Of a stretch of 64,000 bases of DNA, positions 55,067 to 64,000 are shown piece after piece. Below the pieces are notes generated by a model, which saw nothing but the letters and a program-made list of their open reading frames with translations, was not told where the DNA came from and searched no databases. The DNA comes from Blepharisma japonicum (Eukaryota > Ciliophora > Heterotrichea > Heterotrichida > Blepharismidae): positions 62,001-126,000 of the forward strand of contig CATKHK010000109.1 of assembly GCA_949751835.1 (NCBI GenBank). Direction: 5' to 3'. A program made the translations under genes and the position numbers. Numbering within the stretch: position 1 is the stretch's first letter; each line of letters opens with the position of its first letter.

Positions 55067-56803
55067 TTACCCGAAAGCTTTCAAAGATAAATCTGAATAA
55101 AACTTGACATCGACATCATCATCTCTGCTCATTGTCTTCAAAATAACTTTTATCTGATCTTTTGTCGATGCATCAGTAATTAGAGGGAAAACTTCTTTGA
55201 TAAGCCTCGCAATGTTTAGCCTTATATTAGGAACTGCATCTGATGAGAGCGAAACTATCATTGGGACTACAATGGCTAATAGTTTCTCTTCCGACATTTT
55301 CGATAAAAACGCTTTTACCATGAAAATCATTGTCATTCGTCTTAGATAGCTTTCGCTTGCTTGGAATTCAGCTATTTCTTCGCTGATTTTGGCTTCTGCC
55401 CAAGTAGAGCCATATAGCTCAGAAAGTTCTTTGTAGCCTTTTATAATAGATTCTCTGACAGAGAACACAGAGTCGTTCAGCAGTTTTTTCATGATTGAGT
55501 CTAAATGCATGCTGAAAAATTCTAGGCCAAGTTGTCTGCCAAGTATAGGAATAGTATCAGCTGCCCTTATTCTTATCCTTCACTGTTTATCTTCACTTAG
55601 TTCTTGGAGAGCTGGTATAATATGTTTTCCAATAATTTCAAACCCAACTACAGATCCTAAGCTTTCTAAGTCAGAAAACAAACACATACGTAAATCTGGA
55701 GAAGGATCCTTAGACAAGCCATTCAGGATTTTTACAATATGCATCTCAGTGTTCGCTTTGCCTATTATTGGAGAAACTTTATTTATATTAGATGCCAAGG
55801 CAATTTTTACTGAGTCTACATCTGTTGTTAAAGGTAACAAAATTTGTAAAATAATTATCATTTGGTCAATTGGCAAAAGATTCCCAAAATCAGCCAATCT
55901 TGTACAAGCCATTGTTCTTACTTCTGCTTCTGGATCCTGCAAAAATTTAATGTAATAAGGACACAGTAAATTAGTCCTATGCTCATTCGACAAGCACTCT
56001 CCAAGCTCAGCTATTTTATCACATAGCATATATCTAATTTTTCAGCTTTTATCCTCTAAAATTACTCTTAGCATCGGAATTATGCTAGTATTTACAATAT
56101 TTTCAGGGTAAAATTTACAAAATTCTATAAGATTTTCAACAGTCAACAACCTAACTGTATCTTCTTTATCATTCGTTATTAGCCTCAAACACTCAATCAG
56201 CACATTTTCATGTGAAATACACACACTCGGCAAAAACTTCAAATTTTCAGCAGCCGACTTTCTAACTTGTGGCTGGTTATTTTCCAAAATTCCTTTAAAA
56301 ATCTCAAGAACTGCCGTTTTTCCTTCATTTGACATACTTCCTATACATACCGAAATAACCATAGCAGCTCCACTTTTGGACGTAAAATAGTCTCCATCAT
56401 TCATTCTTTTAATCATATCAAGCAGTGCTGGCTCTAATAAAGGCATATCCAGCTGATTAAAAATTGTTTTAAAACTTTGAACAGCTGATGCACGTACTGA
56501 GGAGTCTTCTACTTGGCAAAGCAATTCTAAAGGGTCAAATAGGACATGCGCGAAATATTTTCCACCTACACAATCCATCATAGTAGGTAAAATCTCTGAG
56601 AGTGACAACAAAACTTGTTCTTCATCATCTATTAGTTCAGATAAATAAGGAATCAGCTCAGTTCTAGTTCTTTCATAGCCTAAAGCAGTTGCTATTGTGC
56701 GGAGATTTTTGATGGAGTTTATCCTTCGTGAAATTTCGTCACTTCTGAGTTCGTCTATGAGGACTGCGATGGGATATAAAGAACTTTCTTCAGAATTAGA
56801 CAT
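55067..56803 (-). CDS. PPP2R1A: PP2A scaffold subunit A (PR65)
   Basis: With TGA as Trp the gene encodes 578 residues, close to the 589 of human PR65. It consists of about fifteen HEAT repeats from the N-terminal [20 protein letters not shown] (human: [20 protein letters not shown]) to the C-terminal RDDDVDVKFYSDLSLKAFG. This horseshoe scaffold holds the catalytic C subunit and a variable B subunit of protein phosphatase 2A. Trp of repeat inner helices (DKSWKIRYMLCDKI) is encoded by TGA. The last coding bases and 3' flank were duplicated to 52922-53027. Confidence 0.93.
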
Positions 56804-56866
56804 AAATTTATTTTAACTAAAAATAAACCAATATGAAAATAGTTTATTTAATGATTGAAAAAAGAA

Positions 56867-56938
56867 GCCTCCATCCGGGTTTGAACCGGAGACCTTTTGC
56901 TTACTAAGCAAATGCTCTGCCGACTGAGCTATAGAGGC
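56867..56938 (-). tRNA. tRNA-Thr (anticodon AGT)
   Basis: The minus strand folds into a full 72-nt cloverleaf. The acceptor stem GCCTCTA pairs with TGGAGGC (one G-T pair). The D arm is GCTC...GAGC, the anticodon arm TTTGC-TTAGTAA-GCAAA with anticodon AGT, and the T arm TCCGG-TTCAAAC-CCGGA. There is no intron and no encoded CCA. AGT (read AGU, with A34 normally modified to inosine) decodes Thr ACN codons. It lies 60 nt upstream of the PP2A-A start on the same strand. Confidence 0.96.
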
Positions 56939-57049
56939 AGTAAACAAACTATGCAAGAATAATATTTATACAAAAAAGTTTTTGTAGCAGAACTGTATTA
57001 TAAATTAGTTAAAATATGATTTTTATATAAATTAGCCGCACTATTCAAA

Positions 57050-57628
57050 ATGGACTCTGTTTTTCGTACTCCTCAAGTGCATGTGATTGGTGAAATCATA
57101 GGTGCAAGTGGCTTTGCTTCTACTAAAGTATATGCAAGAGTATCAATAATATAGTGGCGTATGAATGCTGGCCATGATTGAAGGCTTCTTTCAGGGATTG
57201 ATAATGGTGAAACTTTCTATGATTGTACAGAAGTAATTTTCAATTAGCACGTAGAAGATATCTCTGTATTTGAGCATCCTATTGATTTACATTATGCTTG
57301 TAAAACCATTTCGGGCTGGCCAAAATTTGACGTAGAAGTATGAACAGTTGATACACATGGGCGACATTCAATTGCGGGCTATGGCTGTCTAACACTCCCA
57401 ATGGCCCCTGGTCAATATGAACTCGACGTCTTATTATGACGACCAGAAGGAGGAATTTATGAAAAACTCACAAGTTTCTTTTTATCTGCAAACCCTGAGC
57501 TTGTACACAAAAACATGGTAATCTCAGGCAATGACAGGTTTTGCCTGCAAACAATATCAACTGGAAAAGTAATGCTGAGGGTAGGAGTCATTGTAAAAGA
57601 TTTTAATTTGCATGGAGTTTTAATGTAA
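57050..57628 (+). CDS. B9D2: B9D2, transition-zone (MKS complex) protein, two 15-nt introns
   Basis: Three exons (57050-57139, 57155-57232, 57248-57628) give 182 residues forming a single B9 (C2-like) domain. VHVIGEIIGASGF matches human B9D2 VHVIGQIIGASGF. WRLLSGI, HPIDLHYACKTISGWPKF and AGYGCLTLPMAPGQYELD also match, ending in VMLRVGVIVKDF. B9D2 acts with B9D1 and MKS1 at the ciliary transition zone to gate membrane proteins, which fits a ciliate. The intron positions coincide with in-frame TAG codons, and splicing restores exact family alignment. The next gene starts 12 nt after the stop, in the same frame. Confidence 0.94.
57140..57154 (+). other. 15-nt intron 1 in B9D2
   Basis: GTATCAATAATATAG at a codon boundary, ending in an in-frame TAG. 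Removal joins VYAR to WRMNAG, matching human FCK-WGIHTG. Confidence 0.93.
57233..57247 (+). other. 15-nt intron 2 in B9D2
   Basis: GTAATTTTCAATTAG at a codon boundary, ending in an in-frame TAG. Removal joins DCTE to HVEDISVFEHPIDLH. Confidence 0.92.
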
Positions 57629-57640
57629 TGCATAATTAAT

Positions 57641-58852
57641 ATGAGAAGAGTTGTAGTGACTGGGATTGGAATGGTCACTCCTTTAGGAAACTCAGCAATT
57701 TCTACTTTTCAAGCACTTTGCAATGGTGAATGTGGGATTAGTAGGATTAATAATGACCAATTTAGAACTCTCCCTGTACAAATAGGCGGAATACCTAAAT
57801 TTCAGCCTGATTCTTGGCTCTCAAAATTATCAATAAAATCTCTTTGCAATGCATATGCCTTGGCAGCGTGCACAGAAGCGTTAGATCAAGCTAATTATAA
57901 GAAAATAAACAAAAATGATATAGGAATAATTGTGGATTCCTGTTCAAGTGATATAGTGTCAGCTAATAAAAAGATAAAAGACAGTGAAAATTCTCAAGAA
58001 AGCGCATTAGGGCCCTCCTTATTTATGGACTCAAGATCTCAAGTTTTAGCTGAATATTTTGATATTTTGGGGTACAATAATACTGTAGTCACACCATTAG
58101 GAGCTTTAGCATCAGTAGGGCATGGATTTAATACAATTCAAGACGGAAATTCTAAAGCTGTCTTAGTAATAGGATCCCAGCACTGTGTAGAGCCTATTCA
58201 TATACAAGCTTTAGACAATTTAGGCTTATTGAATAGAGATGATAACGGAACTCCTGATAATTCAATGAGACCATATGATAAAAATGCTAAAGGAATTGTT
58301 TTAGGTGAAGGTGCTGCAGCATTAGTATTAGAAGATTTCGAGCATGCAAAAAATAGAGGCGCTGACATAATTGCAGAAATATTAAGCTTTGCGAGGACAA
58401 ATGACGCAAAATATATATTAAAAGCAGATGAAGAAGGGAGTATGATGGATAAAGCTATTAGTTTAAGCTTAGAAAGAGCAAATGTAAAGAAAAAAGATAT
58501 TAGCTGTGTCATTGGAGAAGGGTCAGGATTGCACGAAAAAGATAGGGTGGAAATACAAGCATTATCAAAATCGCTTATTTATCCATCAGTTACTACATGT
58601 AGAGCTGGATTAGGAAATATGATGGCAGCTTCAGGGCCAGTCCAAGCAGCACTTGGAGCTATTTCTATAAAAGAAGGCAAAGTATTTCCGATACACAATT
58701 TTAGCTCTTCTTTTAGGATCAAGGGAAGCATACCTGATGCAGATTTTGTTAAAAAATGCAGCAATTTGGCACTTAAAAATGTACTGCTTACAGGAATTAG
58801 TATTGGTGGGAATAACTACTCTATGGTTTTGAGTAAAGCCAATAGGAATTAA
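57641..58852 (+). CDS. Beta-ketoacyl-ACP synthase homologue lacking the catalytic triad
   Basis: The 403-residue protein has the thiolase fold of FabF/KAS II, beginning RRVVVTGIGMVTPLGN and continuing with DNSMRPYDKNAKGIVLGEGAA. The Cys that carries the acyl chain is replaced by Leu153 (TPLGALASVGHG against TACATSAH). The first His (HGTST) becomes Glu293 in EGSG, and the second His (GHxxGA) becomes Asn326 in GNMMAASG. All three catalytic residues are thus lost while the fold seems kept. It may be a partner subunit, like the chain-length factors of type II polyketide systems, or a binding protein. There is no clear targeting signal. It starts 12 nt after the B9D2 stop. Confidence 0.75.
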   Translation: MRRVVVTGIGMVTPLGNSAISTFQALCNGECGISRINNDQFRTLPVQIGGIPKFQPDSWLSKLSIKSLCNAYALAACTEALDQANYKKINKNDIGIIVDSCSSDIVSANKKIKDSENSQESALGPSLFMDSRSQVLAEYFDILGYNNTVVTPLGALASVGHGFNTIQDGNSKAVLVIGSQHCVEPIHIQALDNLGLLNRDDNGTPDNSMRPYDKNAKGIVLGEGAAALVLEDFEHAKNRGADIIAEILSFARTNDAKYILKADEEGSMMDKAISLSLERANVKKKDISCVIGEGSGLHEKDRVEIQALSKSLIYPSVTTCRAGLGNMMAASGPVQAALGAISIKEGKVFPIHNFSSSFRIKGSIPDADFVKKCSNLALKNVLLTGISIGGNNYSMVLSKANRN

Positions 58853-58926
58853 TTTAGGCTTGATTAAATTTTAAAAAGTCTGGTTATCGAAAAATTATGA
58901 TAATAAAGACAAGTCTTAACTAATAA

Positions 58927-60285
58927 TTATACATTAGCACTTGCAAACTTCTCAGTTTTTATAATCTTTAAATCTGCAAACTGTCTATCTTGAGTCAATT
59001 TAATATACCCTTTATTAGCAATAATCAATAGCTCGTAAAAGCCTCCAGCAACAACTTTTCTATCTTTGTTTTTAGCTAAGCTGTTATACCCAATCATGTT
59101 ATTTTTTTTCATATTTTGCTTTAAAAGTGCTAGCATTTTGGCTGATCTTTGACTTCAATCTTCTCTTGTGTCTACTACAGGAGGAGATGGAGGAATTGCA
59201 GGCTCAAATTCTTCAATTGGCTCATTTATTGGAAAATTTTCTTCTATAGGCTCAATAGGTGATGATGGGTTAAATTGGTTTTGATCAAAATCATCAGGCT
59301 CATACAGAACAGGCTGCTCTTCTTTCTTTTTCATCGGAAACTTTCCAGTTCCATCATAAAATTCTTTAAGTTCAGTAGGAAGATCAGGTATTATTGATCT
59401 TTGAAATAAGCTGATAGCATCTAGCCTATACTCTTTTACAGTGAACATACTATGCATTTTCAATATTTCCCCTTCACCTGTATATAAATTGTCATATTCT
59501 TGTGTCATTATCGTCTCTTTATCATCAATCCAATACTTTTTCATGCTCCTATGCTTTTCTATTTTTTCTGTTTTTTTCCGTTTTTTTATTGCAATTTTAG
59601 GAGTTGCCAAGCTAATTTTGTCAGCATTATCTTCAGCCCTTTCCAAAACTGGCTGCGGCATTTGAAAATCATTCATCTCTACGTCTATGTCAGGCCCTAC
59701 CATACTTGTATCTAGCTGCATTCCGTCATCAAATTTCATACTTGAAGCTACATCAAATAGAAAATTATCAGTGATATCCAATTCCCCAACACTTTTCATA
59801 CCAGTTGAATATCTTGAGTATCTTGGCGTATATTCAATTTCTTTTAATGTAATTTCATCTTTTGAAGCTCGATTTCTAGCAATTTCAACGCTGGATCTGG
59901 CACTTTGAAGTAAAGAAGAAGACGATAAAGAGTTTTCAAAGTATGTTAAAGGCTTGGGCTTTTTACTAGACATAGTTATATCGGTTGAGGTAGCTTTTGT
60001 GTTGGCGTTTTTGGATTTTTCTTTACCTGTAGTAACGTCATCGATTAAGGATTCGACTTCAGAGAGGATTAGGAGAGCCTTACGATAAAAAAGCTTGATT
60101 ATTCCGATGAGAAGATAACCAGAGACTCGAAGACGAATTTGAGTTTGAGGAGATTTTATTACTTCTACGGATTCTGTGATACTGTGATTTTTTATGATGT
60201 TCTTGGTAAGCTTTTTTTCCCAGTGAGCAGCAAGTCAGACTTGGGATAAAGCTGCATTGTCACTGATTACGAGCTGTGTATTCAT
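58927..60285 (-). CDS. RAD21: RAD21/SCC1-type cohesin kleisin
   Basis: The 452-residue protein has both kleisin ends. At the N-terminus, AALSQVWLAAHWEKKLTKN and the RVSGYLLIGIIKLFYRKALL helix form the SMC3-binding domain; the first Trp is encoded by TGA, the second by TGG. At the C-terminus, a winged helix with AGGFYELLIIANKGYIKLTQ binds the SMC1 head. The middle is acidic, Pro/Glu-rich and poorly conserved, as expected for the region that binds SA/Scc3 and separase. It is shorter than human RAD21 (631). It could be mitotic RAD21 or the meiotic REC8 form; I cannot separate these. Confidence 0.88.
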
Positions 60286-60327
60286 TATGGCGGGCTAAAT
60301 AAGTATAGCTAAAAATGGTTATATAAA

Positions 60328-62464
60328 ATGCTTACTTACAAAGTTATAATTGGATTTTTTCTCATCTGTCTCTCTGGATACTTCTATTATGATTTCTCCA
60401 GCATCCGTAAACCTTTTTCTAACAAGCGAAATCCTTGAACCCACCAATATTCTTCCAACAAAGATGTAAATATCAGTGACTATGACTGCCCAAGCTGTTC
60501 CTGGAATCTCTATACCCCTAACCCCTCATTCACTAAATTTGAATCTATATATGAGTTCAATGACGAAGCTATTTCTCCTGAAACTCCTCCAATCCTTTGT
60601 ATCCCTGACAGTTTTGGTTACACTCATGAAGAAGCTGATCGAATTTTCCCAAAAATAGATTTTCCTGACTGTGTTGATAAGCTCCCTCATAAATACCCAT
60701 TTCTTGATTTAGACGTAGAAAACAATATACTTACGATGAATTGTAGTAAAGTTTCGAAATATCCTGGAAGATATGTCCTTGGGATGAGCCAAGATGATGA
60801 AGAGCTGGGGGTTAAAGAATATACAATACCATTTGAGGAATATCCGGGGAAACCAGTTAAATTAAAAAATAAAGAAGAATGGGCATATGCTACTTGTTAT
60901 GAGGATAGAGATGAGTATTTAGAAGAAGCTACATATCATCATAGACCAAAACAAGAAATATTAGATAGACCTCCTCAAGAAAGCCCAATTGTCTTTATAA
61001 GCTTGACGCTTGATTCTGTATCAAGAAGGAATTTTTATAGAAAATTGCCAAAAACAATTGAATTTCTACAGTCTCTTGAGGATGATTATAAAATATTTGA
61101 CTTTAAAATCCACAACGTAATGGGTGAATACTCAGCGAATAATTTAGCACCTCAGTTTTTCGGTGACATTGAATATAAAACATATAAAGACAAAGTGTAT
61201 AAAGATATTTTCTGGGAAAAAAGCATATGGAAATACGCCAAAATGGCTGGATTTGTAACTTTATTTATAGAAGATGGCTGCACCAATGATCTTGCCAGAT
61301 ACTTTGGAAGATCCATCAAAGTGGACCACATCGGTACCTATTTTTGGTGTGGTGCTAAAAGATTTAATAACTACGAAAACAATATGGAATCACAGCGTTG
61401 TATCGGCCGAAAAAATTCCCATGTTTACATATATGACTATATTTCTGAATTTTCTAAAAATTACAGACAGCAAAGTCAATGGATTTTTACCCATATAAAT
61501 ACTGCTCATGAAAATTCAGGCAAAATTATATCGACACTTGATATAGATACAAGGGATTTTTTAAAGGCATATCTTACTCAGCAAAAAGGTGTAAAAACTG
61601 TTTTATTTATTAATGGAGACCATGGGATGAGATATGGAGAATGGTTCAAAAAAATTGATGGGTCTCATGAGCACAGGCTGCCTCTATGTATGTTTATTGC
61701 GTCAAAATCACTATTAGATATGATTCCTAATAGTTATGATATTTTGACTCATAATTCTAATAGATTAACCACAAAGCTAGATCTTTATACAACCCAGTTA
61801 CATATTTTTTCATTGCTTAGCCAGAATATTACAAGAGATTCAGAAGAGTATAAACGTAATTTGTAACTAGGGGTATAAACAAATGACTACTGAGAGATTC
61901 CAGCCTATTAGTTATTTTCTTGAAAAAGCAGCGAATAATAGAACTTGTGAGTCCATTGGAGTCCCTGCATTTTGGTGCTCATGCTTAAAATTCACAGAAA
62001 TCACAAACAGTACCTACCCAAATTTTGTAAGAAAGCTTGCTGATGAAGTTATTTATCAAATTAACGAAGAGACGAATTCTCCACGACAAGCGCCTTATGA
62101 CCATATTTGCCAAAAAGTTACCTTAAAAGAAATAAAAAAACTATGGGTATTAAGCATTTCTGAGGATTTTTATAAATTCCATATTGTGACTCATGAATCT
62201 GATAAGGCGCTTTATGAAGCTGTGGTTCTTGTCACTACTGCTCCTTTAAGGGCAAGAAGCATGCTGGATGCTTTTACAATTAATCCTTATTTTGAGACAG
62301 GGAAAAAAAGAATATGGATCGCTTATATCAGAAGAGTTGATTCATATGCAGGGATTTGTGAAACTATTACAAAGGCTAGGAAAATTTCTTCTGAGTTATG
62401 TATATGTAAAAACACAGATGAAATTGTGAAAAATGAGCCAAATCTTTCTCGTTTAATTAAGTAG
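60328..62464 (+). CDS. DUF229 family, alkaline phosphatase/sulfatase-fold membrane protein; frame break near 61870
   Basis: A signal anchor (YKVIIGFFLICLSGYFYYDF) starts the protein. A Cys-rich region and the DUF229 fold follow: FISLTLDSVSRRNFYRKLP, HNVMGEYSANN, HINTAHENSG and FINGDHGMRYGEW hold the metal-site residues of this superfamily. The typical end, NRTCESIGVPAFWCSC, lies in another frame from 61883. Between the two is GTAATTTGTAACTAG (61856-61870), a perfect 15-nt intron with an in-frame TAA. Its removal alone leaves the frame one base out; the join works only if the following GGG were GG. A one-base assembly error, an unusual 16-nt intron or a real mutation would explain this. The substrate of DUF229 proteins is unknown. 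Confidence 0.72.
61856..61870 (+). other. 15-nt intron candidate in DUF229 gene
   Basis: GTAATTTGTAACTAG matches the other introns here in length and ends. It removes the TAA that closes the first part of the gene, but by itself does not give the frame of the second part. Confidence 0.55.
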
Positions 62465-62481
62465 CATAAATTACTATTAAT

Positions 62482-63912
62482 TTATTTCTTTGTAGCACGA
62501 GGTGCACTCGCAGGTCGCAGTAATGATTTTTTCTGCTCCAGCTCTTCAATCATACTTAAAATCCCTCCTCCATCGTTTTCTTCTCTTTTAAATGTATATC
62601 CAATGAAATGGTTATCTCTTATATGCTTTTTTCTCTTCGGTGGAATTACAGGGTAAAACGGCTCAGTTTCTTCAATATTATCAAAATTACTCGTATCAAT
62701 TTCATGTTTTATATCAGGAATTATAGGCGCCCTGGTATTTCTTATATTATCTCAATCAATTCCTTCAAAAAAAGGATGGGTTTTTATCTCTTCTATGCCA
62801 TTTTTTCCTAATCTTTTATCTGCTGGAGCAATAAGCCTTCTGAGGAGATCAGTTGCACTTTCTGATAGTCTGGATTCTCGAGGAATTCTAAAATGTTTTT
62901 GCCAGGCTACAATTTTATAACAAGTTTCAGCTGGCTTATCTGAGAAAAAAGGAGGGTAACCGACAAGCATTTCAAATAAAATTACACCAATGGACCATCA
63001 GTCGACAGTTTCACAGTATCCTTGTTTACTAAAAACTTCAGGAGCTATATAATCAGGTGTCCCAACAGTAGAAAAGGCAAGATTTCTGTTCCTTCGAACC
63101 TCCGCGCGCTTTTCAAGAGTTTGTCGATAGTTTTCTTCGTCTTCTAGCTTTAATAGAGTTTCATTATTTTTATTTACATTCATATCAAAATGTTTGGAAA
63201 GGCCAAAATCTGTCAGTTTTATATGTCCATTCGCGTCCATAAGCAAATTGTCTGGCTTTAAATCTCTGTGTATATAGTTTAATTTGTGTGTAGAATCAAC
63301 AGCTAATATAGCTTCTGCAATATAAAATCTTGCTTCAGCCTCTGTCAAAACATCTTTTCTTACAAGCAAAGTCATTAAATCGCCTCCAGGCAGATATTCC
63401 ATAACCAAATACAGATATTTCTCATCTTGAAATGAAAATTTCAAACCTACAACCCATGGATTATCTGCGTTAGCTAAAACATCTCTTTCAGCCTTTACAT
63501 GCCGCATTTGATTTTTAAAAATCATTTCAGTTTTATCTAGCTTTTTCATTGCCAAAATTTCGCCAGTCGTTTTTCTTCGAACTAATCTTACCTGTCCAAA
63601 TGCACCTTTTCCAATTAATTTTATAGGCTCAAAGTCATAAATATTGATTCTCTGTCGGCTTCTCCTTAAGTTTTCAGCTTCTCTATGGAGTATCTCTTGT
63701 TTGATATTTTGCTGCTCAGCATGGGTTAGCTTCATTTCTCTCATTTTATTATGTAATTCATTTCATTCGATTTTTTTCCGCTCTTCTATTTGTCGAAGCC
63801 GTAGGTATTTTCTTTCAATGAAATCTTTGGCTGCTTGAGCTTTTTCACGGGTATTTGAAGAAATTTGGTCTTCTTGCTGCTTACTTTGAGAAGGAGGCTT
63901 TTGACTTGCCAT
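62482..63912 (-). CDS. NDR/LATS-family AGC protein kinase
   Basis: With TGA as Trp the gene encodes 476 residues. The N-terminal helical region (KDFIERKYLRLRQIEERKKI, about 29-48) is the MOB-binding segment. The kinase domain follows with GKGAFGQVRLV, HRDLKPDN near 196 and DFGLSKHF. Between DFG and the activation loop lies the basic insert typical of NDR kinases (about 225-258), then AFSTVGTPDYIAPEVF with the autophosphorylated Ser. The hydrophobic motif FIGYTFKRE carries the Thr that Ste20-type kinases phosphorylate. NDR kinases act with MOB proteins in the Hippo/MEN-like pathway controlling cell shape, division and, in ciliates, cortical patterning. The tail is basic and Pro/Ala-rich. Confidence 0.92.
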
Positions 63913-64000
63913 GATATTTAGAAATAATTGTGAATATTTCTTGCTATTCTGTTTTTTTTAGTATATACCAACTTTAATATGGTTTTCAAAGCAATTATAA

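Noticed and set aside
57625-57645. A 21-nt GT-AG intron that would fuse B9D2 to the KAS-like protein
   Set aside because: The KAS-like gene has a perfect family start (MRRVVVTGIGMVTPLG) at its own ATG, and B9D2 ends at the normal length.
17320-61873. Programmed ribosomal frameshifting, as in Euplotes, to explain the three broken frames (16368, 35222 and 60328 genes)
   Set aside because: The shifts differ in direction and no common slippery site (such as AAA-TAA) is present; introns or indels explain them better.
1-64000. CRISPR arrays, bacterial operons, rRNA genes, telomere repeats, LTR or other virus-like elements
   Set aside because: None was seen. The genes are eukaryotic with tiny introns, and no reverse transcriptase, integrase, transposase or capsid-type protein is recognisable.

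Overview
The window is macronuclear-type DNA of a heterotrich ciliate, most probably a Blepharisma-like species. Three signs point this way. First, TGA is read as tryptophan: many genes continue across in-frame TGA, and in several paralogue pairs TGA in one copy sits where the other has TGG. TAA and TAG end genes, and CAA/CAG encode Gln, so this is not the Condylostoma code. Second, introns are tiny GT-AG sequences of 15 or 16 nt. Third, the DNA is AT-rich and gene-dense, with some neighbours only 12-16 nt apart. All coordinates below read TGA as Trp, so most genes are longer than a standard-code reading would give.

Layout. 0.2-3.3 kb: two START-domain lipid-binding genes flank an MFS transporter. 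4.2-8.9 kb: mitochondrial ribosomal protein uS9m lies 16 nt downstream of a voltage-sensor/nucleotide-cyclase fusion. 9.1-15.4 kb: an A20/AN1 zinc finger protein, the ribosome-biogenesis GTPase Bms1, two tandem flavodoxin-fold quinone reductases, Sec61-beta (one intron) and a mitochondrial enoyl-CoA hydratase. 15.5-18.3 kb: an active-looking E2, a B-box-like/Kelch-like protein, and an E2 variant without the active Cys. 18.5-36.7 kb: a Sen1-type helicase, a second MFS transporter, an 8-TM protein with an internal duplication, a 14-blade WD40 protein, two tandem aspartic proteases, a full ABCB transporter, and a two-member family of short hydrophobic-repeat proteins. 37-46.8 kb: a TPR protein, a WTAP-like coiled coil, Grp94/HSP90 (two introns), DPY30, importin-5 and a stand-alone Utp12-domain protein.

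46.8-55.1 kb is the rearranged accessory part. It holds three copies of a large protein with an otubain-like N-terminus, a multi-zinc (RING-like) middle and an E2-fold C-terminus whose active Cys is Ser. Copies 1 and 2 are intact and form an inverted repeat; copy 3 is decayed. A tandem-duplication junction joins the PP2A-A 3' end to the Utp12 gene 3' end at 53027/53028. Two gene-fragment insertions flanked by direct repeats, one a decayed MOB4/phocein, lie nearby.

55.1-64 kb returns to housekeeping genes: PP2A scaffold subunit A, tRNA-Thr(AGU), the transition-zone protein B9D2 (two introns), a ketoacyl-synthase homologue without catalytic residues, the cohesin kleisin RAD21, a DUF229 phosphatase/sulfatase-like protein and an NDR/LATS kinase.

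Most genes are unrelated single-copy housekeeping genes, as expected of a compact ciliate macronuclear chromosome. The parts that may form a system are the two ubiquitin-related clusters (15.5-18.3 kb and 46.8-54.7 kb), both built partly from catalytically dead E2 folds. No database search was possible; family names rest on recognised motifs and alignments made by eye.
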